Positions 32,754 to 42,400 of a stretch of DNA of 64,000 nt are shown here, one piece after another. The number at the start of each line of letters is the position of its first letter. Position 1 is the first letter of the stretch. Origin of the DNA: Cinclus cinclus. Its lineage: Eukaryota; Chordata; Aves; Passeriformes; Cinclidae. The notes beneath the pieces were generated by a model. It did not search any database, had not been told where the DNA came from, and saw only the letters and a list, made by a program, of their open reading frames with translations. A program made the translations under genes and the position numbers. The stretch is taken from contig NC_085046.1 in assembly GCF_963662255.1 (NCBI RefSeq), positions 45,895,797 to 45,959,796 of the forward strand, read 5' to 3'.

Positions 32754-33444
32754 TGTCCTGGTTTGAAGGGCAGGTGTTTGCCAAGGAAAGCAGAAGCTTC
32801 CCCTTGGACTGAAAGAAAATGTGATTCTTCCGATTATTATAATTTTGGAATTAAGAGAGCTCTCAGGCAAAGATATGGGGGTAGGAATAACAGTTCTTTA
32901 CTAGTATATCTAGCACAACAAACAAGAACAACAACAGCTATGAAATTAGCCACAAACAGAACAGTAACTCAGTCCCAGTGTTTTTTGGCTGCAGGCACCT
33001 TTTCCCTGAGCTGCAGTTCCCGGTGCTGGGGGCGGGCGGGTCCCGCAGAGCTGCAGGAGGGCTGGGGGTGATGGCAGCGCTGTCCCAGGGGGAGAGAGAG
33101 ATGGAGAGAGAGAGCCCTCCGCTCACGGTGTCGGTCCCGATGCTCAGCTGAATGCTGGATGGTGGTGGTTCACAGCGAGAAGAAAGCCGGGCAGGGTCTG
33201 ATAGTGGTTTCCCGACGCTGGGATGGGACCCAGGCGGTGATCGTCCTTCTCGTCCGAACTCCGCAGGGGAAATGGGGCGAGACCCAGCCTTCCGCTTCCT
33301 CTTCTGGCTGTTTGAATCTCGCGGGGTTTCACTCTTCCCTCCCGTCCCCTCCCCCTTGTCACCAGGGCCCAGTCAACAGGTATCTTAGCATGACAATGGG
33401 GAAAATTCCACAGAGGGAAAAAGGGAGAGAACTAACCCTCAACA
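32754..33444 (-). repeat. ERV-L 3' LTR
   Basis: Left-hand LTR of 691 bp, downstream in proviral sense. On the + strand it starts TGTCCTGGTTTGAAGG and ends ACCCTCAACA, so it has TG...CA ends in either direction. It is about 97% identical to the other LTR: by hand roughly 18 substitutions and four indels, including 4-bp and 2-bp differences in a GA repeat at about 33090-33115. The proviral U3 side (33150-33440) is GC-rich. I could not place a clear TATA box or AATAAA signal. Open frames inside the LTR are shadows. Confidence 0.95.
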
Positions 33445-33470
33445 TTATCCACCCCAAATTTTCCCCTACC
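33445..33470 (-). promoter_or_regulatory. Polypurine tract next to 3' LTR
   Basis: On the minus strand, purine-rich GGGGAAAATTTGGGGTGG lies immediately before the 3' LTR. This is the expected place for the plus-strand DNA primer of a retrovirus. It is interrupted by T residues, so either the tract has decayed or only part of it served as primer. Confidence 0.6.
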
Positions 33471-33612
33471 ATCATGCCAAATCAAATTAAAATCTTCAAA
33501 TTATAGACATCCATACAGTTACAGATACAGGCACAGTATTGTAGGTAGTTCACCCTAAAACAAGGTCTCCTTGGGGTATGCATCGGGTCTTTCCATCCCT
33601 TTGCATGATCCA

Positions 33613-33858
33613 CTAGGTACACCCTGGCCCTTTAGCAAAAACCACCCCCCGAATTGGATTGTCTTTGCTGGAGGCAGGGTTCACCCAAACAGTTTTTCCT
33701 AGCATACCTCTCATATGCACCACTGGAACCTTGTCCCCATCTGGTGTTCTCAAGGGCTCAGACTGGGCAGGGCCTGCTCGATTAGTGGAACCTCGGGTGT
33801 TCACTAACCATGTGGCCTTTGGTAGATTAATCTCCCAGTTTTTGAAAGTTCCCCCCAC
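33613..33858 (-). pseudogene. ERV-L integrase C-terminal region, frame-shifted from the core
   Basis: An 81-codon frame carrying the end of pol. It follows the integrase core but sits in the +1 frame relative to it; the break coincides with a run of six G on the coding strand (C6 at 33851-33856). The text includes a TVWVNPASSK-like segment of the type found in integrase C-terminal domains. It ends at a TAG at 33613-33615. I read it as the continuation of the integrase gene, separated by a one-base indel, not as a separate gene. Confidence 0.75.
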
Positions 33859-35173
33859 CCAGTGCCTTCAAGGTGGTTTTAAGCAGCCCATTGCACCGTT
33901 CCACTTTTCCAGCTGTTGGTGCGTGATAAGGAATGTGGTACACCCACTCGATGCCATGTTCTCTGGCCCAGGTGCTTATGAGGCTGTTCTTGAAATGAGT
34001 CCCATTGTCTGACTCAATTCTCTCAGGGGTACCATGTCTCCAAAGGACTTGTTTTTCCAGGCCCAGGATGGTGTTGCGGGCAGTGGCATGAGGCACAGGG
34101 TAGGTCTCCAACCATCCAGTGGTGGCTTCCACCATGGTCAGCACGTAGCGCTTGCCTTGGCGTGTCTGAGGCAGTGTGATGTAGTCAATCTGCCAGGCCT
34201 CCCCATACTTATATTTGGACCACCGCCCCCCATACCAGAGGGGCTTCACTCGCTTGGCTTGCTTGATGGCAGCACACGTCTCACAGTCATGGATAACCTG
34301 GGAAATACTGTCCATGGTGAGATCCACCCCTCGGTCTCGTGCCCACTTATAGGTAGCATCTCTGCCTTGGGGACCTGAGGCATCGTGGGCCCATCGAGCC
34401 TGGAACAACTCTCCCTTGTGTTGCCAGTCTAAGTCTATCTGTGACACCTCTATCCTTGCAGCCTGATCTACTTGCTCATTTTGTTGGTGCTCCTCATTAG
34501 CCCGACTCTTGGGGACATGGGCATCTACATGACGGACCTTTACGGGTAGCTTCTCTACCCGACTGGCAATGTCTTTCCACTCATCAGCAGCCCAGATTGG
34601 TTTTCCCCTACGTTGCCAGTTAGCTTTTTTCCATCTTTCCAGCCAGCCCCACAGAGCATTGGCTACCATCCATGAATCAGTGTAAAGGTAAAGCTTTGGC
34701 CACTTCTCTCTTTCAGCAATGTCCAGGGCCAGCTGAACGGCTTTGAGTTCAGCAAGTTGACTTGATCCACCTTCTCCTTCAGTAGCTTGTGCAACCTGTC
34801 GTGTGGGGCTCCATACGGCTGCTTTCCACTTGCGGTTCATCCCCACGATGCGACAGGAACCGTCAGTGAAAAGAGGGCAGCGAGTTTCATCTGCTGGCAG
34901 TTGGTTGTATGGCGGGGCTTCGTCAGCCCGGGTCACTTGTTCTTGCTCCTCTTCATCGGCAAGACCAAAATTTTCACCTTCTGGCCAGTTTGTAATTTTT
35001 TTCCAAAATCCCAGGGCGATTTGGGTTTCCGATACGGGCGCGCTGTGTGATGAGGGCGATCCACTTGCTCCATGTGGCATCGGTGGCGTGGTGGGTAGAG
35101 GGGACCTTCCCTTTAAACATCCACCCCCGCACTGGTAGTCGGGGTGCCAGGAGGAGCTGTGCTTCTGTGCCAA
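33827..35173 (-). pseudogene. ERV-L RNase H and integrase core (pol, second part)
   Basis: Open frame of 448 codons; its first 50 or so codons are read out of frame over the end of the RT region and are not meaningful. RNase H: D104 (LFTDGS), E142 (AELKAV), D166 (LYTDSW) and D236 (NEQVDQAA) fit the four-acid active site. Integrase zinc-binding region: H263, C297 and C300 are present, but the second histidine is missing and a proline (residue 268) sits near the expected place. Catalytic triad: D330 (WQIDYI), D389 (ESDNGTHF) and E425 (GKVERCNG), with exactly 35 residues between the last two. The frame joins the RT frame by a +1 shift at an A7 run on the coding strand (T7 at 34996-35002) and loses the C-terminal domain by another shift at 33851-33856. 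The active sites are preserved but the gene is broken. Confidence 0.9.
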
Positions 35174-36668
35174 TCACCTCTGAGGCAGCTTGAACTCCTT
35201 CATAAGCAGCCAAGATCTCCTTCTCTGTTGGGGTGTAGTTGGCTTCAGACCCTCTGTAACTTCGGCTCCAGAATCCCAGAGGTCGGCCTCGGGTCTCACC
35301 AGGTACCTTCTGCCAAAGGCTCCAGGACAAGCCCTTGTTCCCGACTGCAGAGTAGAGCACATTCTTCACCTCTGGTCCCGTCCTGACTGTGCCGAGGGCT
35401 ACAGCATGAGTGATCTCTTGCTTGATCTGGGCAAAGGCTTGCTGCTGCTCAGGGCCCCAGTGGAATTCATTCTTCTTCCAGGTGACCAGGTAGAGAGGGC
35501 TCACGATCTGGCTGTACTCAGGAATGTGCATTCTCCAAAAGCCTATGGCACCTAGGAAAGCTTGTGTTTCCTTCTTGTTGGTTGGTGGAGACATGGCGGT
35601 GATCTTATTGATGACCTCAGTGGGGATTTGGCGCTGCCCGTCTTGCCACTTTACTCCCAGGAACTGGATCTCTCGGGCAGGACCTTTGACTTTGCTCCTC
35701 TTGATGGCAAAACCGGCTCCCAGCAGAATCTGGATGATCTTTTCTCCTTTCTCAAAGACTTCCATTGCTGTGTTCCCCCACACAATGATGTCATCAATGT
35801 ATTGCAGATGTTCTGGAGCTTCACCCTTTTCCAGTGCAGCCTGGATCAGTCCATGGCAGATGGTGGGGCTGTGTTTCCACCCCTGGGGCAGTCGGTTCAA
35901 GGTGTACTGCACGCCCCTCCAGGTGAAAGCAAACTGAGGCCTGCACTCTGCTGCCAGAGGAATGGAGAAAAATGCATTGGCAATGTCAATGGTGGTGTGC
36001 CACTTTGCTGCCTTGGACTCCAGCTCGTACTGGAGTTCCAGCATGTCCGGCACGGCAGCGCTCAGCGGTGGAGTCACTTCATTCAATGCACGATAGTCCA
36101 CAGTCAATCTCCATTCTCCGTCAGACTTGCGCACAGGCCAGATGGGGCTGTTGAAGGGTGAGTGGGTTTTGCTGACCACCCCTTGGCCCTCCAGCTCACG
36201 GATCATCTTGTGGATGGGGATCACGGCATCTCGATTTGTCCTGTACTGCCTGTGGTGCACTGTGGAGGTGGCAATTGGCACTTGCTGCTCCTTCACTTTC
36301 AGGAGTCCCACTACAGATGGGTTCTCTGACAGTCCAAGCAAGGTGTTCAATTGCTTAATGTTTTCCGCCTCTACAGCAGCTATTCCAAAAGCCCACCTGA
36401 GTCCCTTTGGGTCTTTGTAATAGCCATTCCTGAGGAAGTCTATGCCTAGAATACACGGTGCCTCTGGGCCAGTCACAATTGGATGCTTCTGCCACTCTTT
36501 CCCAGTCAGGCTCACCTCAGCCTCCAGCAAAGTCAATTCCTGTGATCCCCCTGTCACCCCAGCAATAGAAACAGGCTCCTCCCCCACATGTTCTGATGGT
36601 ATTAGGGTGACCTGTGAACCAGTGTCAACTAATGCCCTATGTTTTTGTGGCTCTGATGTGCCAGGCCA
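34974..36668 (-). pseudogene. ERV-L protease and reverse transcriptase (pol, first part)
   Basis: One continuous frame, open from just after a stop at 36669 to a stop at 34974. Protease: the active-site DTG lies at 36618-36626 in the context ALVDTGSQVTLIPS, and a C-terminal ILGIDFL block follows near 36430. Counting residues from the methionine at 36587, reverse transcriptase begins at about residue 120. RT blocks: SPFNSPIWPVRK (143-154), LTVDYRALN (161-169), motif A TTIDIANAFF with D201, motif B LPQGWKHSP (233-241), motif C YIDDI with D265 and D266 (35787-35801). The FLGVKW and FWRMHIPEY stretches are typical of ERV-L. The last dozen or so codons, after the A7 run at 34996-35002, are out of frame. 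Catalytic residues of both enzymes are intact in the part that is open. Confidence 0.92.
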
Positions 36669-36734
36669 TCAGATCCACAACACCCAAAAGTCCCGGTTTT
36701 CCCGTGCCTCTCCCTGGCTAGAGGCAGGGCCCCT

Positions 36735-37676
36735 CTAGCACTGGTTATTATTTCCTTCCTGGGCATACATGTTGGAGGTTCCCTCAAGAGGATCTGACAA
36801 ATCATCCTCCCTTTTGTAATACCCTGCATCTTGGTTATGGGAAGTTGAGGCTACCTTCACTTTAGTGGAGCTCTTTTGGTTAGTGTTTCCCTCCTTGAGT
36901 TGACGCACCCATGCTGCCAGGGCAGAAGTGGGTTTCCCATCCCACCTCCTCATGTCTTCCCCATGGTCACGTGGAAAGAACCACAGGTCAGCTCATGGGA
37001 TGTATCCTCTCTCTCTAGCTGGGGGACGCTGGGCTCTAACTCTGGGATCTGTGGCTCGCACTGGTGCTGCATTGACCTTCCTCATCTCCTCCCTCACCCC
37101 TCTTATCTCCTCTTTGAACTCCTCTCTGAGTTCCCTAATCACGGCAGAGACCTGAGCCTGCATTGGGCCATTCATTATACTCTCAAAATTTCTGAGCTTA
37201 TCGGCAACAGAACCCACTGTCTCGTGGTTGGTGTCAGCATTAATGGCTGCAATGAATGTGGTGTATTGAGATGGCCCCAGGTGTGCCAGATTCCACAACA
37301 TCTGCCCTGTGCACCTGACCTTGTCGGGGTCATTGTCATGTTGTCCACCCCTCCCAAAGAGTACCTCCAGTATTGCGACTTCTCTCAGCTGTTGGATCCC
37401 CTCCTCAGCGGTCTTCCAGCGCATTCTATGGTGGTGCTCCTGCATTCTCTCTCTATGGACAAACCTCTCTCTTACACTCATTAAAAGCCGCTCCCAGAGG
37501 GAAAGGGGGCCTGGTTCCCTTACGAATATGTGATCCACACCTGAGTCCTGGGTCAGGGGTCCCAAATTCCTTGCCTCAGTACCATCCAGCTGCACACCTG
37601 TACCCATAAGGTCCCAGACCCTCAGTAACCACGATGTAAAAGCCTCACAGCCCATTCGTACAACATCTTTACGCAA
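36735..37676 (-). pseudogene. ERV-L gag, main part, with internal stop
   Basis: A 227-codon frame (37676-36993) with helical, charged gag-like text including REVAILEVLFGRG, LWNLAHLGPSQYTTFIAAIN and a charged helix near REEFKEEIRGVREEMRK. It is interrupted by TGA at 36993-36995. The same frame then stays open for about 85 more codons (GEDMRRWDGKPTSALAAWV and on) to a TAG at 36735. It shares its frame with the protease-RT frame downstream, which suggests that gag and pol belonged to one long frame in this family. I see no CCHC zinc knuckle. The start at 37676 is only the first ATG after an upstream frameshift and is not the natural gag start. Confidence 0.75.
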
Positions 37677-37810
37677 TTACGGAGACTCTCGTATGACAGG
37701 GACTCTGTGACAATCTCAACCTCTGGCTCCCCTGCTGGTTGTGAGGGCCCTGCTTTCTGATCAGTATTATCTAGGTGCTTCGTTTTCACCTTAGACTTTC
37801 TAGTTTCCAC
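37622..37810 (-). pseudogene. ERV-L gag linker segment in another frame
   Basis: Short 62-codon frame with charged text (ETRKSKVKTKHLD, then EVEIVTESLSYESLRN) that bridges the repeat-rich upstream part and the main gag frame. Its neighbours are in the other two frames, so at least two indels separate these parts. It is most simply read as gag sequence broken by frameshifts. Confidence 0.55.
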
Positions 37811-38532
37811 AGGGGCAACTGCTGCTGGCTGTGAGTGCCCTTGAGTTCAGCTGGAGCCTGGAGAGATGTAACATTTGTGGGTTCCACTGCTGCACCATCA
37901 GGTTCTCCCTCTTTAAGGCAGGGGGAGAGTTTCTCAAGAGCTGGGGAAAGGTACTCCTTCAGCATTTGGCCCATCTCCTTCACTAGAAACCCCACCCACT
38001 CTGGATGGTTCCTTTCTGAGGTGAGCTCTGGGGCAGAATCAGGCTCAGGGGCAACATCCTTAACCTCTGGGGCAGAATCCTTAGTCTCTAGGGCAGAATC
38101 CTTAGTCTCTGGGGCAGGGGCAGGCTCTGGGACAGAATCCTTAGTCTCTGGGGCAGAATCCTTAGTCTCTGGGGCAGGGGCAGGGTAAGGGTCAGGCTCT
38201 GGGGCAGAATCCTTAGTCTCTGGGGCAGAGCCAGGCTCTGGGACAGGATCCCTATTCCTTGGGGGACGTATCAGGGTTGTCATCCAAGTCAATCTCCCCT
38301 CATCTCGGAATGTTAAATAGAACAGGTTTACAAGGCCTATTAGCAATGTCAGCCACTGTATGATATCATTACTGCTTAGAAGAGATTTGAACCCCTCAAA
38401 AGCTGGTGGAGCAGACCCAAAAAACTGTGTAAGGGGTTGGGACAAAATTTTTCCTGGTGTCATATCCTCACAGTATGTACCACTAATAAAGTAGCCCCAA
38501 AAACATATAGAGTGTGATAGCTCCGAATCCAT
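37786..38532 (-). pseudogene. ERV-L leader/N-terminal gag region with Pro/Glu repeats
   Basis: A 248-codon frame. It begins with a region containing one strong hydrophobic stretch (IIQWLTLLIGLVNLFYLTF). A proline- and acid-rich tandem repeat follows, built on an APETKDS unit with variants such as ALETKDS and APEVKDV (about 38020-38260). A charged region containing VKEMGQMLKEYLSPALEKL comes after it. It overlaps the upstream hydrophobic frame 38747-38460 by 73 bases in a different frame, so the two were probably one protein before an indel. Its place between primer site and gag suggests the N-terminal part of gag or a separate leader product; the sequence alone does not decide. Confidence 0.6.
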
Positions 38533-38747
38533 GTGCCCACCTTCCAGAGGAAGTTAAAAATCCATGAATTTCTCACGTTATCAGCCCACAAAAGGAACTG
38601 GATAATAGGTACAGCAGCCTGAGTTATAGGGCCCATGTTCAAGTAAGGGATTGCAAATGGGAGAGATAAAGCTGTGGCCACATGGAGCCCAAACCACGGT
38701 AAGCTGGACAACATGATGCCACCTAACACAAAACTGAGGTAACTCAA
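38460..38747 (-). pseudogene. ERV-L hydrophobic leader frame upstream of gag
   Basis: A 95-codon frame, the first open frame after the primer binding site (about 44 bp from it). It is strongly hydrophobic: LSFVLGGIMLSSLPWFGL, then ATALSLPFAIPYL, ITQAAVPIIQFLLW and LYVFGATLLVVHTV. The pattern suggests two to three membrane segments, with a fourth just downstream in the next frame. Retroviral gag normally starts with a myristoylated or basic matrix domain, not several membrane segments, so this is odd. It is not env, which sits at the other end of a retrovirus. A frameshift to the downstream frame falls within 38460-38532. Confidence 0.6.
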
Positions 38748-38790
38748 GAACTGTTATTCCTTTTTCACCCTTTTCTCTCAATGCCCTCGT

Positions 38791-38809
38791 GCCTCACGTT
38801 GGGTGGCCA
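38791..38809 (-). promoter_or_regulatory. Primer binding site, tRNA-Lys-like
   Basis: On the minus strand TGGCCACCCAACGTGAGGC lies five bases after the 5' LTR. It resembles the site used with tRNA-Lys(1,2), TGGCGCCCAACGTGGGGC, with a short difference after TGGC and one substitution near the end. It does not resemble a tRNA-Leu site, for which ERV-L is named in mammals. The assignment is by eye from known primer-site sequences. Confidence 0.65.
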
Positions 38810-38814
38810 AAATC

Positions 38815-39499
38815 TGTCCTGGTTTGAAGGGCAGGTGTTTGCCAAGGAAAGCAGAAGCTTCCCCTTGGACTGAAAAAATTGTGATTCTTCCGATTATTAT
38901 AATTTTGGAATTAAGAGAGCTCTCAGGCAAAGATATGGGGGTAGGAATAACAGTTCTTTACTAGTATATCTAGCACGACAAACAAGAACAACAACAGCTA
39001 TGAAATTACCCACAAACAGAACAGTAACTCAGTCCCAGTGTTTTTTGGCTGCAGGCACCTTTTCCCTGAGCTGCAGTTCCTGGTGCTGGGGGCGGGCGGG
39101 TCCCGCAGAGCTGCAGGAGGGCTGGGGGTGATGGCAGCGCTGTTCCAGGGGGAGAGATGGAGAGAGAGCCCTCCGCTCGCGGTGTCGGTCCTGATACTCA
39201 GCAGAGTGCTGGATGGTGGTAGTTCACAGCGAGAAGACAGCCGGGCAGGGTCTGATAGTGGTTTCCCGACGCTGGGATGGGACACAGACGGCGATCGTCC
39301 TTCTCGTCCGAACTCCGCAGGGGAAAATGGGCCGAGGCCCAGCCTTCCGCTTCCTCTTCTGGCTGTTTGAATCTCGCGGGGTTTCACTCTTCCCTCCCGT
39401 CCCCTCCCCCTTGTCACCAGGGCCCAGTCAACAGGTATCTTAGCATGACAATGGGGAAAATTCCACAGAGGGAAAAAGGGAGAGAACTAACCCTCAACA
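38815..39499 (-). repeat. ERV-L 5' LTR
   Basis: Right-hand LTR of 685 bp, upstream in proviral sense, with TG...CA ends and close identity to the LTR at 32754. It should hold the proviral promoter, directed leftward and thus against BMPER transcription. No canonical TATA box was found. A G-rich block (GGGGGCGGGCGGG on the + strand, about 39090) lies inside it. The open frames seen across it are shadows. Confidence 0.95.
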
Positions 39500-42400
39500 C
39501 CCAATCAAGTGCTTTGAATGAATACTCAATAGATGTAAAAATTTCTGTGTTTTCAGCAGCCTCCAAAATTACTTTCTTTGAGATACTTGCTGGTTTTGCA
39601 TTAATATTAGTAAACTCTGAGAAAGAAAGAAAGAATGATCTCAGGCCTTTGATCTCAAGCCTCAAAGCCATTAAAAGTCTCCAGCTCTACATACTATATT
39701 TCAGTGCTTCAGAAAGTTTAAACATGCACATGCAGACAAGTTTGCCATAGCAACAGCATGAGACTTCCCATTATGTATTGGAAAATGGCTCATCTTCTCA
39801 TCTTCTTACCTTGTGAAATGTCTTTTCTCTCTGAGGCCAGAAATAAGTGCAAGCCATTGAACTTTGTTGAAAAAACAACCCAAACAAACTTTCTCATAGC
39901 ACTTAACTACTGACAGAGGCTTTAATTTTTCCTAAAATTAGGCCAAGCTTGTACCAAAATTTGGCTTACCCAATAAAAAGTTATTCCAAGAAATCATGTC
40001 TCACAGGATGGTGGGGCTGGAAATTAATCTTCCTCTCTAGGCAGATGACTCTTCAGGCTTTGAAGTTTGCAAATGTACAGCTTATTCCAAGTTTAGAGGA
40101 CAAATCCCGTCACGACCTGTTGCTTCTTCATATACATAAAATTTATGTAGAGATGTACAACCTCTAATTGCTTTTGTAAAAATCTCTTGAGACCTACTGA
40201 TGGAAATAGGAAGATGTTATTGTTTTCCATCTGTGTGGAACAACTCAAAGGTACCAAAATTTTTGAAAAATGCACTGTATCCTATTGTGAAATGTGGGGG
40301 GGAAATTAAGCCCCTCCTAAAATGGTTGATTCTGGGTTTGGATTCATGTGTACTGCAGAGGAAAATGAACTGCTGATGTGCAGCAAGTGAACATCTGAAA
40401 TTTCAATCCCATACGGCACAGACTAAGGCTGTAGGCTTCATTGCTGTGATTTTTTTTTTTTTTTAAATACTGCATGTAGCACAGGAGTGTGTTCTTCACC
40501 CTTTGTAGGGCTTGGAGACTTTCCACGGTTTAGTATGAAAAGGGCTGTTGCTGAAGGAGTGTAGTCATCCAGTTTACTTTGAAGAGGTGACAGCAGAGTG
40601 TGTGTATGTCTCCTTCAAGGGTGTGTCCCACTGTTGCCGGATGCCTTCACTTTCCTGGATTTCCCCTTGCAACAGTTTGTGATTATACACATCCAATTAA
40701 CGCCATCTCTGACACATACCCTGCAGGCAGCCGCAGACAGCGTCAAAAGGGATCACACTGAAGCACTTGGTGCCAGTCGAGGGCTTAGAGGTTGGCTGTG
40801 TTCCAGTGCTTATTTGGAGCTGGGATGACATATAAAGTGCATGGTCACATCCAAATGTTTTTCTTTTTCTAAATGTAAATACGTTCTTAAAATAAATGTA
40901 ATTTTCTTTTGGACCACAATATCATTGCATCTCTAGGAGCAGAACTAAGGTTGCCTGAAGTATCTTGTTTGCATTTCCATAGCTTCATTTATAAGTAACT
41001 TGTGCTGTATTCTTCTTCTGGGATTATTTCTGTCTCACTGTAATATTTTGATGTTTAAGTTTCTAATATGTTTTTACTTCATTTTTGCAAATGCTTTGTT
41101 CCTGGTAAAGTCACCCCACAAGATACAAAGTCTCCATTACTGTGCAGTACAGTAAATTGTCAGTAGACCTTCATTATTGACATAATTCCAAAATTTTACT
41201 GAAATGTATTTTTTTGTTGTTTGAGCAGACCAGTCAGATTAGAGTACAGATAAGATGTGCGTACATGCAGTTAGTGTCACCAAATCTCTTTATCAAAGAT
41301 TCAAAGGAAGAATGATAAGAAGGCAGACTCTGGGGAAGCAGAGAATAATTTCTGAAATGTATCACTGGAGAGGATAAAAAAAAATAAATGCTATGGGCAT
41401 ACTGAACGTTTTTGCAAGGGGAAACGATTAGCACAGAACAATCAGTTTTTCAATTTGCTTGGTTAATCATCCCATAATAGCTCTTTAACAACTGTAGCAA
41501 TAATAAATGTGAGAAATGTAATTAAGTGCAAAAAGTAAACAACTTTTGACAAAAATACAGATACAGACCGAAAGTCAAAGCTTGGCCATGGGCCATTGGC
41601 AGGTCATCCTCAGAGCCAGCCTCCAGAGAATGGACATCTTTTACTTCTATGCCCTTGCTCAAAACTGCCCTTACATTAGGAAATTAAAGGAGGTTTTATT
41701 TTTATTCACTAGGCTTGGCAGTTGTGGATATAAGTTTCTTTACTCTCATTTTTTATTTAACATTAATTAATTTAATTAAATCTACAAATAGTTAGAAATT
41801 GTAATTCATTAATAAAACTGTTGCAATTTGACTATGGCTCCTCAGCTAAACCTAGGGCTTGACCCCAGTAGCTGTCATCAGGATTAAATACTTTATGAAA
41901 ATAAAAATTACATAAGCAATTCAGTATGTAATGAATCAGCAGTTTCTTGTGTTTCACAAGGCATGCTACCTTCCCAGCCAAAGCTCACATGTTTCACTCT
42001 GGAGCATGTCAATGCCAAGGGTTAATGGCTGGCATTGTTCACACGAATATAGGAGCTAAGCTCTGTGCTCTCAAAGAGCATGGCTGCCCTCCTGTAGACT
42101 GGGAACTGTGCCCTCCCTTCCCTAATCCCTCAGACTATGCCTAGGCTTTGCCAGGGTCTGGGCTAGCCTTGCCATGTACCTGTTAGCTATTAAAAAACTT
42201 GGGTGACTGAAGGTGAGCCAGGACTTTTCCTAGTCTTGTGTCTTTCTGATGCAAGCACCTGAGGTAGCTGTAGGTTCATTGTCTCAGTGCAAGAGGTGAC
42301 ATCTCTCTCCAAGTAATGGTAAAAAAAAAAAAGTATGCTCTAAAATGCAGAGGAAGTACCTCAGATTTAAGGTTTTATTAGTTCTTAGTCAAGGAAGTTG

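Larger units (their letters stand above)
32754..39499 (-). mobile_element. ERV-L (class III) endogenous retrovirus, near full length, minus strand
   Basis: A 6.75-kb provirus lying antisense to BMPER in its long intron. Two LTRs (691 and 685 bp) flank an internal region of about 5.4 kb with primer site, gag, protease, reverse transcriptase, RNase H, integrase and polypurine tract. ERV-L affinity rests on the pol text: the RT thumb/connection region and the RNase H-integrase arrangement resemble the mammalian and avian ERV-L group. There is no env: after the integrase C-terminus only about 170 bp remain before the LTR, and there is no dUTPase either. Flanks read CCCAG on the left and CCCAA on the right, a 5-bp target duplication with one mismatch; ERV-L elements make 5-bp duplications. 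Coding frames are broken by several frameshifts and stops, so this copy cannot encode its proteins as it stands. Confidence 0.93.

Noticed and set aside
32733..33506. Several open frames in the GC-rich LTR (and their twins at 38998-39443)
   Set aside because: They occur on both strands in both LTRs because the LTR is GC-rich; no protein family recognised.
34996..35002. A7 run at the RT to RNase H break as a programmed frameshift site
   Set aside because: The shift needed is +1, not the -1 expected of a retroviral slippery site, and the break falls inside pol, where programmed shifts are not known. A one-base indel is simpler.
36641..36647. CAAAAAC on the coding strand inside a gag-side frame that ends near 36629, resembling a -1 ribosomal frameshift heptamer
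   Set aside because: The first base breaks the slippery pattern, and the better gag text is already in the same frame as protease, so no frameshift is needed. The overlapping frame is most likely a shadow.
35174..37609. Plus-strand open frames of 60-202 codons across the provirus
   Set aside because: They are antisense shadows of gag and pol.
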